NCBI RefSeq assembly: GCF_003573695.1
Contig: NC_039367.1
Span: 162,890,542-162,954,541, forward strand
Reading direction: 5' to 3'
DNA: 64,000 bases
Source: Papaver somniferum
Taxonomy: Eukaryota > Streptophyta > Magnoliopsida > Ranunculales > Papaveraceae
Part shown: positions 43,457 to 56,303 of the stretch, piece by piece
Position numbering within the stretch: position 1 is the first letter of the stretch
How the letters are laid out: every line of letters starts with the position of its first letter
Position numbers and translations under genes: made by a program
Notes under the pieces: generated by a model
The model's input: the letters and a program-made list of their open reading frames with translations, nothing else
Database searches by the model: none
What the model was told of the DNA's origin: nothing

Positions 43457-45682
43457 ATGGTTCTGTTTTTATCTATATTTGGTTGTTTAACAACAATGGT
43501 TGACGGGGATAAACCAGTTGATCCGAAAGATCCTTTAGGAGAATATTCGGAGTCCACAAGTAAAGATAAAGAAACAAAAGAAGAAATACTTCATTCACAT
43601 AGATCACAACTCAAGGTAGAAAAATTTACAGGAACCAATAACTTTAATTTATGGAGAACAGACGCAATGGATGCTCTTGTTCATGTTGACCTAGAAGAAG
43701 CTCTAAAAGATCATCCAGTTGAGATGTATGATAAGCAGTGGAACAAGATGAATAGATTATGTCTTGCTTTGATACGAGGGTGTTTAGCAACTGCAGTAAG
43801 AGTTAATTATCAGCACAAGACTTCAGCTAAGGATCTCTGGGAAAAACTAGAAAAAGAATACCTTGTGCAGAACGCGGCCAACATGATACATCTTAAAAGG
43901 AATTTTGTATCGCTATTGCATGAAGAAAGGTGCAACCTCTAACTGAGCACTTAGATTCATATAATAAACTTCTTACTGAGTTGGTTAACTACGATGAGAA
44001 GATCAACGACGAGGAACAAGCTTTGTGTCTGATAAATTCTCTTCCTGAAAAGTATGAGCCCGTGATTAAAACATTATTGCACGGAAAGGGTAAGATGACA
44101 TACGCTGAGGTCACTACAGCATTGCGTAGTGAGGAGCTTAGCAAGATGGATCGTAAAGACCTTTCAAGTGAAGCTAATAATGACTTGCTTCTTTTAAGAG
44201 GTCGTTCAACAGACAGGAGAAAGAAGACCGGTGGTTATGGTAAAGGTAGAGGGCGTTCTAAGAGTAGAACATGTCTGCGTAAATATGAGTGTGCTTGGTG
44301 CCATGATTTAGGTCATTGGGGTAAGGATTGTACCAAGAATAAGGCAAGAGAAGGAGATAATATTACTACCGAGGTGAATATTGCTAAAGGTAATGAAGAA
44401 TCAGATGATGCTTCTGATTTCTCGCTGACTGTGACACCATCAGCTTGTACTATTACAGATAGTACATGGGTATTAGATATTGAAGCAACGTATCATATAT
44501 GTCCATATCGGGACTGGTTCTCAAGTTTTGAAGAGCTTGATGGAGAAGTACGTATGTGAAACAATCATACTTGCAGGGTGATTGGAATTGGTAGTGTTCG
44601 TATCAAGATGCATGATGGTATGGTTAATTAGAGAGATGAAAGAGGTAAGATTTGCACCTGCCATAAAGAAGAATCTGATTTCACTCGAAAGTTTAGAAGC
44701 TAAGGGCTATATGATAGTCGCTGAAAATGGTGTTCTAAAGGTAATCTCTGGATCGTTGGTAATCATGAAGGGCACACGTCATCATAACTTGTATTACTTG
44801 ATTGGGAGTACAAAAACAGGGGATGTGTCTATTTCTGAACACATCGAGAGTGCAGCTACCAAGAAGACGAAGCTATGGCACATGAGACTTGCACATCCAG
44901 GTGAGAAGTTGTTGCATAGGTTGATTCAACAAGACTTGTTGAAAGGTGTTATTTCCTGCAAGTTAGCATTTTGTGAACATTTTGTTAATGGCAAGAAAAC
45001 AAGAACAAGCTTTGGCACAGCTATCCATAATACTAGTAGAGTTCTTGACTATGTTCACTCAGATGTTTGGGGTCCTTACAAGAATGCATCATTGGGAGGG
45101 AAACATTGGTTTGTGTCGTTCATTGATGATTATTCTAGGCGTGTATGGGTGTACACCATAAGGCATAAGGATGAAGTCCTATAAATCTTCGTGAGGTGGA
45201 AAAAGGCAACTGAGACTCAAACTGGCAGAAAGATCAAAGTACTACTTTCGGACAATGGTGGAGAGTACAAGAGTGATCCGTTCTTGCAAGTATGTCAGCA
45301 TGATGAGATAAAGAGGCACTTCACAGTTAATAAGACACCGCAACAAAATGGGGTAACTGAACGCATGAATCTTACTTTGCTGGAGAAAGTACGATGTATG
45401 TTATCTAATGCTAGATTAGGTAAGGCTTTTTGGGCTGAGGAAGTTACGTATGCGTGCTTCCTCAATAATAGGTTGGCATCAGCTGCATTAGAAGGTAAAA
45501 CTCCAATGGATAAGTGGTTTGTTAAACCAACTTATGATTATGACTCAATTCATATCTTTGGTTGTCCTGCGTGGTATCATGTTAATGAAAACAAGCTTGA
45601 TAGCCGTGTTGTAAAAGGAATCTTTTTGGGTATGAAGAGTGGATTAAAAGGGTTCAATATTTGGAATCCAGTTTAGAAGAAG
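43457..45682 (+). pseudogene. Copia polyprotein, 5' part: gag, protease, integrase
   Basis: ATG 43457 begins the frame. Gag (KVEKFTGTNNFNLWRTDAMD) shifts frame near 43930. A zinc knuckle CAWCHDLGHWGKDC is at about 44290. The protease site reads VLDIEATYHICP near 44470, where copia normally has D-S/T-G, so the catalytic motif is damaged; a stop follows at 44557. Then come a pre-integrase domain (LWHMRLAHPGEKLL; the second Cys of the zinc finger is replaced in FCEHFVNGKK) and the integrase core with HSDVWGP, LLSDNGGEY and NGVTERMN, the D-D-E residues, plus a stop at 45182. The frame is cut at 45682 by the CACTA insertion and resumes at 56703. The element is a non-functional copy. Confidence 0.95.
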
Positions 45683-45685
45683 ATA
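45683..45685. repeat. Target duplication ATA of the CACTA element (left)
   Basis: ATA before CACTAGTGG and again at 56703-56705. Removing the insertion and one ATA restores a normal copia reading through AAG-AAG-ATA-GTC-ATG. Confidence 0.9.
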
Positions 45686-45731
45686 CACTAGTGGGAAATG
45701 AATTTATTAATTCTGTTATGGCATCACAAAT

Positions 45732-46734
45732 ATGAGTTTCGAAGATAGACGTTTTTGTGATAAAAACAAAAAGAGCTCCCGTGGAAGTCATAATACTTGG
45801 GGGTCATTTAGGAAAAAAAATAATTCCACGTTTACTCCAGTTAAGTCTGCGGGAGAAACTAGTTTATGTGGTCCCTCTTTTTTTTGGTCTGCCTCTTCTT
45901 TCATTTCTATGTTAGTTTCTCTCGCCATTCTTCTTTTTTTCTCTTTCTACTGCTCCATCTTCATCTCCTCAATGAAACAAATCTGAAAAACCTCTCCTTC
46001 CAAAAACTCCCTCTTCTAAAATCGAAAAATATCCATTGATTTCCTTTCTATGTCTCCTATAACCCAACCCCCTTTCTCCATATTCTTTATCTCCTCCAAA
46101 AAATCTAAATTCACTAACAAATCCAAATTCAACAGTTACTTTCTCAACATCAAAACGAAAAACCCTAGCTTGAATTGTATTCATCATCATTAAATAAAAC
46201 CCCTTACTTCATCTTCTCACCATCTCTTAAAAAACCCAAAATTTCCCAATTTCAAAACCCTAATAGTCCTTCACTTCACTAGATCTATTCGAGGTCGAGT
46301 TTCAGTGTTTGCAGATGAAAGAGAAGATATTTATGATACTAATTTTCTTCTTTATGAGGTAGAACACTACAGAGGTTTTGCTATTTTCTATTTTTTCTTC
46401 AATTTTGATTTTTGTTGTTTTCTGATGATTATTGATTGGTTGATGTGTTTTACATACACATCTTAATCTTATGCTTTGTTTTAGATCTATTCTTTAATGT
46501 TGATTTGATTTCTGAAACGCTTTTTGTGTTTTTGTTTCCGGCGATTCGGATATTGTAATGGACAGTAAATGCAATCAAGAAGTTTGGGGTTTAGGGTATT
46601 GAGTTTTAAAGTTTTTTTTTTAATTGTTGATTTTTTTTTAATTGTATGTGGTTTTAGCCCTTTAAATTGATTGTTGTATGAAATAGGATTTGATATGAAT
46701 CTTGATAGTGGAATTTTTGGTGTTTGATGTTTGC
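45732..46734. other. Left arm of the CACTA element
   Basis: After the subterminal region comes a C/T-rich stretch (45890-46260) like a plant 5' untranslated region, then a possible exon near 46261-46355 with VSVFADEREDIYDTNFLLYE and a donor-like GAG|GTAGAAC. It could be the 5' end of the captured gene, but I do not recognise it as F-box/LRR sequence. The rest to 46734 is intron-like. The 84-codon frame at 45732-45986 shows no motif. Confidence 0.3.
46730..46734. repeat. Target duplication TTTGC of the nested gypsy-like element (left)
   Basis: TTTGC is repeated exactly at 54241-54245. Confidence 0.95.
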
Positions 46735-48388
46735 TGATAGACGCATTTATGTGTCTAATTTTTCCTCTATGTTTCGTATTGTTAGTACTCGTTTTCGTCC
46801 TTATTATGGTGTTTTGTGTGTTTGTAGGCATTTTTGGGAAATAAACATTTTTGGAAAATTCGGCTTGAAAAGTTGATTTTGGCACCTGGAGGACATTTGC
46901 TAGACGGTCCCCTGCTTTGGATAAGGGGAACCTCAATTTATAAGGGGCACCTCAGTTGGACACCTGCTACTTGCACTCCACAGATGGATAGGGGTCAACC
47001 ACCTTCTTCCCAATTTCAAAATCAGTTTTGGCGGGAATGTAAGTTGCAGCACAGTTCAATTAGGGTTCGAAATTTGGAAGTGATTTGATGAGATTCAATT
47101 GCTGGAATCGGTTGGATTGGGCTTGACTTAGTGAAACAGGCGTAGTCTGGTGGTTTAATTCAATGGATATGGGCCAGATAATCAGTTTTTGATAAAACAA
47201 TAAAGTGATAAATACTCGATATTCTATGGGATATTTTTGATGTGGAGGTGTTTCAGCGAGATTAAATCGCTGGAATTCGTTGGCACGGCTTGTTTTGCCT
47301 TAACAAGCATCATATGGGTTTGTGGTTCGACTAAGTTTGGATGGGTAGCTCGAGTGTAAGAAAACAGGGAAGAGGAAGTAAACTCGGCGTTGACCATAGA
47401 ATATCACGGGAAATAATGTGTAGATAGCGTTCTTGCACGAGTTTTATTTCACCAGAGACTCATTCTCAGCGTGTTTGGAGGATTCAGGCGTGTGGAAGAG
47501 ATAAAAAAAGAGAGAAAATAGAAATTATTCTCGTGATGCTACAAGTAAGGAAAGAGAATTGATGAGAGTTATTACACGTGATTTCTTTGTCCTGTTGGGT
47601 ATAAAAGCGAAATATGAGAGGCGTACAAGGGATGGAGAGTTGGGGAAGAGAATAAAGAGCCACAGAGAAGAGATTGGACAAGTTGCAGAGAATATTTTTC
47701 TGCTGCTGTAGAACACCAAGAACACGAAGAACATACTGCCAAAGGCAGTCGTTTTCCAACAGTGACGACGACACTTAATATGGGTCTTAGAGCAACAATA
47801 TCAGTGACACATACTGTGGGTCGTAGTTCTCTGGTTTGTAACAAATATAATTGTTACAAACCCGGTTTTGAATTATTTATCCATTTTCTCCTTGTAAGCA
47901 CCTTTTTGAGCAATGAAAAATTCCTTTGAGTGTGTTTTCACCATGCGGATCTAGACCCCATCACTAGGACAACGGAGGAAGCAACTTTTCATGATTGTGG
48001 TAAATGAATTAATTCTTTTATTGAGTTTTTGCATAAATTTAATTGCTTTATGATTTCTATTAATTATTTGTTATTTTGTTAGATGACGCATGCTTAGTTC
48101 TAAACACTTTAGATGCGTCATGCTTTTAACTTACAAATAATATTTTACGAAATCCATTTTTGGCAAAGAACTATTGTTACAACTTCTTTTGTTTGAGCTA
48201 TATTGTCTAGAGTTAATGACTGAACCATAACAATATGAAAAGTAGTGGAATCCCGCGTCTCAGCGTCTCTTCATCTTGTGACATAATATTTATATTTTTA
48301 GTGTTTTTCCTTTATTAATCCTAAAAACAATTTCAACAAGTCTGAGTGAACGAATCATCTTACTACAACTCAATTTAAAATACAATCA
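46735..48388 (+). mobile_element. 5' LTR of the nested gypsy-like element
   Basis: A 1,654-base LTR beginning TGATAGACGC and ending AATCA, paired with 52587-54240 of identical length. By eye divergence is near 2-3 per cent, less than that of the enclosing copia LTRs, as the nesting order requires. ORFs shared by both LTRs are not genes. Confidence 0.95.
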
Positions 48389-48393
48389 ATTCT

Positions 48394-48411
48394 TGGCACC
48401 GTCGACGCGGA
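48394..48411 (+). other. Primer binding site of the nested element
   Basis: TGGCACCGTCGACGCGG begins 5 bases after the LTR; the TGGCNCCGTCG form is that of Athila/Tat-type gypsy elements. Confidence 0.7.
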
Positions 48412-49452
48412 TTTGTTTATAAATTTGGTTTTAGTTTTTTTTATTTGTTCCTTTTTACGCCTTTTGGTATTTCTTGTTTGCTTTCAGATTTGGAACTGAG
48501 CTAAAGAAAAGGGGAGAAAGTGCTGAAAACAAAAGCGAAGCCAAAGAAGAAAAGAAAGGAGGAATCCAAAAGGAGTGAAGAAGAAAATTTTTGTATATAG
48601 ATATTCTATTTTTATTTTATTTTTTCAGAAACTGTAAGTAAGTTTTTTATTTTTTGTAAAGTTATATTTTTGGACATTTTTATTTTTGGACATTGGACAT
48701 TTTTATTTTATTTTTTGTAAAACCCTACGGAAGGGTACTTTTAAATAAACTGTTTGCATAGAAGGACGGCGATTACGATATCGCCTCGGCCCCTCGGGTT
48801 CGTACATGACATAGGAGTCGTGGCCCGAGTCGACTTCAACAGTTCATCCCTCGTCTGGAACGGGAGGTAAGAATTCTAAACACCCGCGAATCCCTGTCAG
48901 CAGGTTTACTGGATGATTTTGTATGCTTATATGTTGAGGACCTGAAATCGGATTTAATTTTCTAGTAAAGGGAAAGGCCTGGCCAAATCAAGATAAGGAC
49001 TCGGATTTCATCACCCTTTCCTTCTTGCCCGCCTTAGGAACACGTAACCTACGAGAACCAAAGCCTTAAAATTTGGACTAGAACGTGACTGATAGGGTAA
49101 CGAGCTTAATAGGAAAGTAATTCGAGAAATTTTGGTTATTCTTTTAAGCATACTTCGAAGTTCATGATGGTTTCTGTGAGTTGAATGCGTGACTGCGCCG
49201 CCTTGTAATGCGGTGAGGCCTTGGGTATCAAAGCTCCATGCAACTTCCCTCGCCTCTATTCAACTTACTTTGACTCGGATTGATTCCAGAGGGGTTTGCT
49301 CAAATTGTAACGAATTCCCTTTCGAAGGATTAGAAGATGGTCTAGAAACAATCTAAGTGGAGCCATCATGATTTTTGTTTGCTAGATAAAATAGGCTTGT
49401 TGTGGTCGAGTCAGCCTTCTTTGTGTTTGTTTAGAATTCCCTTGCAGTTAGG

Positions 49453-51204
49453 ATGTCGAACTGGTATTATAATAGCCAATACAATTTGTATCCGACTGAG
49501 CAGCTTGGACATTATCCTTTTTATGATCATAGTGTGAATAGTGATTGGGAACGCGAATCTTTTGAAGGTTATGGTCCATACCATTGTGAGCCAAATTACT
49601 ATCCACATACCCACAGGTCATACGAGCAAAACAATCATTCTATTTCTCTAGAAGAGTTTCAGTGAGTCAGCACGGAAGTTATTTATGAAAGATACTTATA
49701 ATATTCTTCTCCCAGAAGAGTCCGTAGAGCGGTCAAATAATTTATCTCTAGAAGAGACCCTCAAGAAATTTATTGAGAATACAAATAGAAATTGTGGAAA
49801 AACTTTCTCAGGATAGTCTTAATTTCCAGTGTAGTTTTCCCAATACCACCCTTGAAAATAAGGATAGTTTTTATTCACAAACAAGATGACGAGGTTAGAA
49901 TTGGTAACACTATTTGTTTTGATAAGGTTCGATCATTTTCATGTTATTATAGTGATGATTATGATGAGGATAATATTGATGAAGAACATGAAATATGTAG
50001 GCAAAGTGATCAGGAATTTGTTACTCCGGTTGAGCTTTATAATGATCGTGTTATTTCTAGTACAAATCCAAATAATTTTAATAATTATTCACCTATTCAA
50101 AAGGATGTGGATTTGCTTAGAGATACCACCGTTTTAGACGATTTAGTTCATGATCCTTTAGCCTGTAGTATGTTGGATAATCGATTATTTGATGTGCCTA
50201 TCAGTGAATCGTAGGAGGTAACTATGATTAAAACCTTAGTTGATGAGCCTTTATATGAAACTTTCTCTGATAATCCTTTATATGATTGTGATGATGGTTT
50301 AGAGGAAAGAGTTCACCCTGAGAATACTGTTTTAGAATCTAGCGAGTTAGAAACACTAGTCTTAGAAGATGATAAACTCGTATAAATGAGTGAGGATGAA
50401 CCCAACTTATAAGAATCTATTGACCATTTCCAGGAATCTGATGACCTAGAAATTAGGGAAGTTGTGACTAGTCTTTCTAGAGACACAGAAAACTCTAAGT
50501 TTGGGGGTGATTATCATTCTCCGTGTGCTTTAACTCTTATAAAGTACCCTCCTGTAGGACTTGACATTTGTGCCTCAACCATCTTACAAGATTAACTTCA
50601 TACACGTTTTCCCGAACCTAATGATGTCCAGAAAGAAGCTCAGTTGTTAGAAACCCATCCTCTGGTTGATGTGGTTAACCCAGGTTATGATACCAAGATT
50701 GACTTTGTTTTCCCACCAAAAACTTTTCTTCCAATTGTGGGAACTTTTGATTTTAAGATGTGTCGGTTATTAAGTTTTGAGACTAAACCTAACCACTTTA
50801 GGATATTAGGGTCGACACATTTTCTTAAGGAAGACAACCTCTTTCATTGTGGTCAGTTGTGTGAGTCAAATCTAATTGACTTAGAGGATCCCCAGTTATT
50901 CAGGTTGTTGTTATGTGCTTCTAAGTTCTTAATTGATTTTTTCCAGACTTTAATACCTGAACCGGATCTTAGCTTTGAGGAAATCCAACCGATGAAAACC
51001 TGTTATCTAGACCCAGTTATAGAACCTGAACCTGAGCCACAACTAGATGTAGTTGTCTTAAACAAGGGTATGTTCGGTATCTTTTTGGTCTGTTGCAGTT
51101 TCCTCTTCTTGTGGGTAATACTTTTTGATCCAAATGACCCACAGTTATTCCGGCTACTTCTATATGATTCTATGAGGTCACTAATTCTTCTAATGTCTAG
51201 CTGA
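49453..51204 (+). pseudogene. Single decayed ORF of the nested non-autonomous element
   Basis: One frame from ATG 49453 (MSNWYYNSQYNLYPTEQLGH) to TGA 51202-51204, about 584 codons. It is broken by stops at 49663, 49699, 50212, 50383, 50410 and 50593 among others. The N-terminus is rich in Tyr, Asn, His and Pro; the middle is acidic with repeated LEDPQLFRLLL-type phrases (near 50880 and 51140). A hydrophobic segment GMFGIFLVCCSFLFLWVILF near 51070-51130 would span a membrane. I see no gag, protease or polymerase motif. Proteins of this kind occur in large non-autonomous plant elements; the function is unknown. The LGG*PN-like text just downstream (51227) resembles the tail of Athila-type elements. 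Confidence 0.5.
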
Positions 51205-52586
51205 AGACTTTAAACTTAGCACTTCTTGGGAGGTAACCCAATATTCTGCGACACGGTAATATGTTTCCTTATCTTTTTTGCTTCAAGTGGTAACAATTTC
51301 TCCTTGTTCATGCTTTTAATTTTATCTTTAGAACATTGAGGACAATGTTAGATTTAAGTTCGGGGGTATTTTAGTCGCATTTTTGAAACTTCTAGCGTCA
51401 CATGGTATCCGGTTAGCTAAGTTTATATACTGTTTCTCACCGAAAAGATAGAAATTGGAATGCTAGAGATAACAATCTATTGAGACATTAGAGAAAAAGA
51501 CATTGAGATCCTTGAAATTCTGGAGAGAACTTGTTCCTTTTAGAGGGTAACCGTGATGGACCTAACCATCCATGATGGAAAGGCAAGTAGGTCAAGAAAT
51601 GCCAGAAAGACAAAGCAACCTCACAATGTAGTCTTAGTTACTGGATTACGACTCTCTCTCAGTAGAAACTTATCATCATCAACAAGCAGAGCGACATCAA
51701 AGTTTTTGAAGAGAGTTGAAGACGTTTAAGGTTTAGAAGCAACAATAGAAAAGAATAATGAAAAAAAAAATCAAAGTTGAAGAATTAGTTACAAAAGGTT
51801 ATAAGAGCAAATGATATAAGATGTTGAATTTCATGATACCAAGACATCACAAGTTGCGAAGATCCAAGTTCTAAAGTCCTTCTATCATGGACATTTTAAA
51901 TTTTTGTCTTGTTATTTTTGTGTTGAAAAAAAAATGAAAAATGAAAAAAAATCATCGTTACGTTTTGTTCAATAAGGCCAAAGGGAAGTAGAAATTTATA
52001 AGTCAAGCAAGAAATCGAAGAGAAGAGTTAATTGTCAAGGTTCTATGAGGTTCGATAGTTTATCATCAACAGTTGAAGACCGAAGAAGGCGTTGTTTCTA
52101 CTGAGCACTATTAGAGAGTCGAAGAAATATACATTTGGTTGCTTTGTTAGTCCGCTTTCAATCTGGCACAAGATCTTTCTATCACTGGTTTAACTCATCA
52201 AACGTAATTAGTCTAGCTGTGTAGCAGATGTCCCTCTCATCTTTATCTCTCTCCCAATCTTATCCAACTGTAAATCAGCGGACGCATCTTACAATGTTTA
52301 TCTAGCTGTGTAGCGGATATCTCTTTATCTAGCAGTGTTGCGGATGTGTCTCCCCTTTTCTTTAGTCAGCTTTAGAGATGGAACCTTTAATTTCTCTAGC
52401 ATTCTAGTTACTTGGAGATAGGTTGAGAATATGTATGTCCTCATAGCTCTTTGGATACTTGTGACCAAGTAGGAGTAATGGTTTTGTGGGTACACCTTTG
52501 GTAAACCCTCCCGAGATTAACTCGGTTTTATTTTCTTATTATTAGTTTTGCTCGAGGACTAGCAAATAATATGTTTGGGGGTATTT
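51205..52586. mobile_element. 3' untranslated interior of the nested element
   Basis: Non-coding, with two TATCTAGCTGTGTAGC-like words near 52208 and 52302-52340 (CTAGC(T/A)GTGT(A/T)GCGGAT repeated). It ends in a polypurine-like GTTTGGGGGTATT at 52573-52586 next to the LTR. Confidence 0.7.
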
Positions 52587-54240
52587 AATAGACGCATTTA
52601 TGTGTCTAATTTGTCCTCAATGTTTCGTATTGTTAGTTCTCGTTTTCGTCCTTATTATGGTGTTTTATGTGTTTGTAGGCATTTTTGGGAAATAAACATT
52701 CTTGGAAAATTCGGCTTGAAAAGTTGATTTTGGCACCTGGAGGACATTTGCTAAACGGACCCCTGCTTTGGATAAGGGGCACCTCAATTTATAAGGGGCA
52801 CCTCAGTTGGACACCTGCTACTTGCACTCCACAGATGGATAGGGGTCAACCACCTTCTTCCCAATTTCAAAATCATTTTTGGCGGGAACGTAAGTTGCAG
52901 CACATTTCAATTAGGGTTCGAAATTTGGAAGTGATTTGATGAGATTCAATTGCTGGAATCGGTTGGATTGGGCTTGACTTAGTGAAACAGGCGTAGTCTG
53001 GTGGTTTAATTCAATGGAGATGGGCCAGATAATCAGTTTTTGATAAAACAATAAAGTGATAAATACTCGATATTCTGTGGGATATTTTTGATGTGGAGGT
53101 GTTTCAGCGAGATTAAATCGCTCGAATTCGTTGGTCCGGCTTGTTTTGCCTTAACATGCATCATATGGGTTTGTGGTTCGACTAAGCTTGGCTGGGTAGC
53201 TCGAGTGAAAGAAAACAGGGAAGAGGAAGTAAAATCGGCGTTCACCAGAGAATATCACGGTAAATAATGTGTAGATAGCGTTCTTGCACGAGTTTTATTT
53301 CACCAAAGACTCATTCTCAGTGTGTTTGGAGGATTCAGGCGTGTGGAAGAGATAAAAAAAGAGAGAAAATCGAAATTATTCTCGTTCTGCTACAAGTAAG
53401 GAAAGAGAATTGATGAGAATTATTACACGTGATTTCTTTGTCCTGTTGGGTATAAAAGCGAAATATGAGAGGCGTACAAGGGATGGAGAGTTGGGGGAAG
53501 AGAATAAAGAGCTACAGAGAAGAGATTGGACGAGTTGCAGAGAATATTTTTCTGCTGCTGTAGAACACGAAGATCACGAAGAACAGACTACCAAAGACAG
53601 TCGTTTTCCAACAGTGACAACGACGCTTAATGTGGGTCTTAGAGCAGCAGTATCAGTGACACATTCTGTGGGTCGTAGTTCTCTGGTTTGTAACAAATAT
53701 AATTGTTACAAACCCGGTTTTGAATTATTTCTCCATTTTCTCCTTGTAAGCACCTTTTTGAGCAATGAAAAATTCCTTTGAGTGTGTTTTCACCATGCGG
53801 AGCTAGACCTTATGACTGGGACAACGGAGGAAGCAACTTTTCATGATTGTGGTAAATGAATTAATTCTTTTATTGACTTTTTGCATAGATTTAATTGCTT
53901 TATGATTTCAATTAATTATTTGTTATTTTGTTAGATGCCGCATGCTTAGTTCTAAATACTTTAGATGCGTCATGCTTTTAACTTACAAATAATATTTTAC
54001 GAAATCTATTTTTGGCAAAGAACTAGAGTCACAACTTCTTTTGTTTGAGCTATATTGTCTAGAGTTAATGACTGAACCATAACAATATGAAAAGTAGTGG
54101 AATCCCGCGTCTCAGCGTCTCTTCATCTTGTGACATAATTTGTATATTTTTAGTGTTTTTCCTTTATTAATCCTAAAAACAATTTCAACAAGTCTGAGTG
54201 AACGAATCATCTTACTACAACTCAATTGAAAATACCATCA
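52587..54240 (+). mobile_element. 3' LTR of the nested gypsy-like element
   Basis: Partner of 46735-48388. Its first bases read TAATAGACGC, so the usual TG start has become TA. It is followed by the duplication TTTGC (54241-54245) and then directly by AGGG of an intron acceptor in the captured gene. Confidence 0.95.
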
Positions 54241-54245
54241 TTTGC

Positions 54246-56303
54246 AGGGATTTCTCGTGAGGATAAGAAGAGTAGTTTATGTAAGTACTAATTTTTCAAT
54301 AGATGTTTTTTTTTTGATGGTCCTTATAAATGTCTGCACACTCTGTGTTGTTAGGATTGAAAGTCTTATGAGATTCTGGTATTATATTGCGTAATTTGAT
54401 ATGATATATATGGTGATAGCATGGTGTGAATGGTGTTTTAATGGGTAGTATATGGTTTTTAGTTTATTTCTTACTGAATTCGTTTTATGTAAGGATTGGA
54501 AGTCTAATGGAAAAGGTTTCATCGCAACTGTAATTGGATTTTTAGACCAAGTAATTGGGAAAGTTTACGTGTGCCAAAGTGGCCTGAGCACACCCAAAGG
54601 TTAGTGTAACTGCGATTAGAGGACACTGTAAAATAGTTAGGAGCTTCTAATAACCTTTCCAAATTGTTTACATTTTCCCTACTTTCCAATTTATATTTAT
54701 GCAGACTGTACATGTTCATGGCTTTGTTGTTACATCATGTCCTCTACTGACATCCTCAGATATGTCAAGTTGTTTATGTGTTAGTGACAAAACCCTTCGT
54801 GAAAGTGCTCAAGCTTGTCCCAATATTCATTTTCTCAATGCATCCTATTGTCACAACATCTCTCTTGAGTTTTGTACTTACCTTTTATGTGTTGTTATTA
54901 TGTCCATTGAAATTTTCTCTTGTCGCGTGTATAATGTATATTTATGTTTTATGTTTGTTGTCTTGTGTATGAAGTCTGTAAGAATGCCAATGTTCCCGTT
55001 CTGAAGCTTGTCATTTGCGGGGTATAACTTTGGCTTCGACGATACCATAGTGTTTAATTCTTTGGGTAAGCGTTGGAACTTCATAATTGTGGGTTATTGA
55101 TAGTAGCGTCACTATACCTAACTCACTTGCATATTGTCAGACTGGTGCATTGCCGAAAGTAAGATACTTATTTCCATTTTCGTCATGCTAGATGTGGTTT
55201 CCTTTCCTGAACATCCATGTTTTTCCTAAAGGTTTGCTGATTTGGGTTTAGGCACACCTCTGCTTTCATCTATTACATCGAACTCACTCCATGTTCGTCT
55301 GAGTGAAATCTACCATATGGATTCTCATAGGTAAAAGTTGTAGAAAGTTCGGGCTCAGAAGTTGTGATTTTCTGGTTGTGCAGAAATTCGTGTTACAAAA
55401 GAAGGAAACCAAGAAGACTGGTGTTGAAATGCAATTATTTACCAGAAGCTGACCTTACTGATTGCGAAGCTCATTTCATCGTCCCTCGACTACTGCGAGG
55501 TTTGTGAACTAACATATAATTATCTTGACATGCTTACTGGTTGATTTTTTGGTACTTGCTGAACATTAACGGCAGTAAAATTCAGCTGTACATCCCTAGT
55601 TTCTGGTTCATCTATACATCCCTAGTTTCTCATTCTTCGTGTGTCCTCCTTCAACAAAGTGTATTATGTATCCATATCTCTTTATGCAGTTCTCGTTTTT
55701 CAATTACAATCTACTAACAGATCCGATTTTTTCTATTTTTTTGCTATTTTAGGTTGGTATTCGGTCTCTAAATTTCGGTGTATACCCTAATTAGAGGCAC
55801 TTGACATACACATCTAATGGTGCTGCTAGAATTGAAGGGATGTGGTGTTCTATCCGAAATATCCATTCGTTGTCCCCATTTAATAACTCTACATTCTTCT
55901 TTTCGTGGGTAATGCTCTTTCTTTTCTCTTCATTTCTTTTTGTTATTTCATTAAGGTTTTGCGATCAATCTAATATATGTAATTCGATCGCTAACTGAAA
56001 GATGATTGCTTGTCTACTGCCACAACTGTTGCATGACCTTTTCTCCAGACATGATTTTGATGTCCTGCCGAACTATTGGTCATGATGGGCGCTCCTCTAT
56101 GTTGGCTATCACATTTGACGTTCCTTGGTTTATCATATACTCTCTCATTGAACTTGCAACATGTTTTTGATTCTTGCTTGCGATTGATGGTAGCTCTTAA
56201 CGTTGATCTCTTCCCCGTGTCTTTAGTAAACGAAGGCATAGATGGTGAAGTCTTGCCTTTAACTTCGTGTTTAAGCTTTGTGGTAGTTAAGCTTGTAATA
56301 TAA
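54246..56303 (+). pseudogene. FBL15: F-box/LRR-repeat protein 15 (FBL15/SLOMO-type) gene fragment with introns
   Basis: Leucine-rich-repeat text of plant FBL15 can be read in order across at least six exon-like blocks. 54705-54869: TSCPLLTSSDMSSCLCVSDK and ACPNIHFLNASYCHNISLE. 54975-55020: SVRMPM and, shifted, VPVLKLVICG. 55232-55330: FADLGLGTPLLSSI. 55382-55501: QKFVLQKKET and, shifted, PEADLTDCEAHF. 55754-55910: GIRSLNFGVYPN and, shifted, LLELKGCGVLSEISIRCP. 55995-56303: LMSCRTIGHDG and LSYTLSLNLQHVFDSCLRLM. Introns lie between them, so the copy was taken from genomic DNA, not mRNA. In Arabidopsis FBL15 is a nuclear F-box protein that links targets to an SCF ubiquitin ligase; this fragment has no F-box, several frameshifts and an altered donor at 54869. 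Confidence 0.8.
55575..55640. repeat. Short tandem duplication in an FBL15 intron
   Basis: ACATCCCTAGTTTCT occurs twice about 31 bases apart (near 55588 and 55616), separated by GGTTCATCTAT. Minor intronic duplication. Confidence 0.7.

Noticed and set aside
47484..47844. Three overlapping minus frames, and 53410-53781 on plus
   Set aside because: They lie within LTRs of the nested element, are not conserved between the two LTR copies and have no family features.
49453..51204. Calling the ORF an env gene because of its hydrophobic end
   Set aside because: One hydrophobic segment is not enough; no signal peptide, cleavage site or family match is visible.
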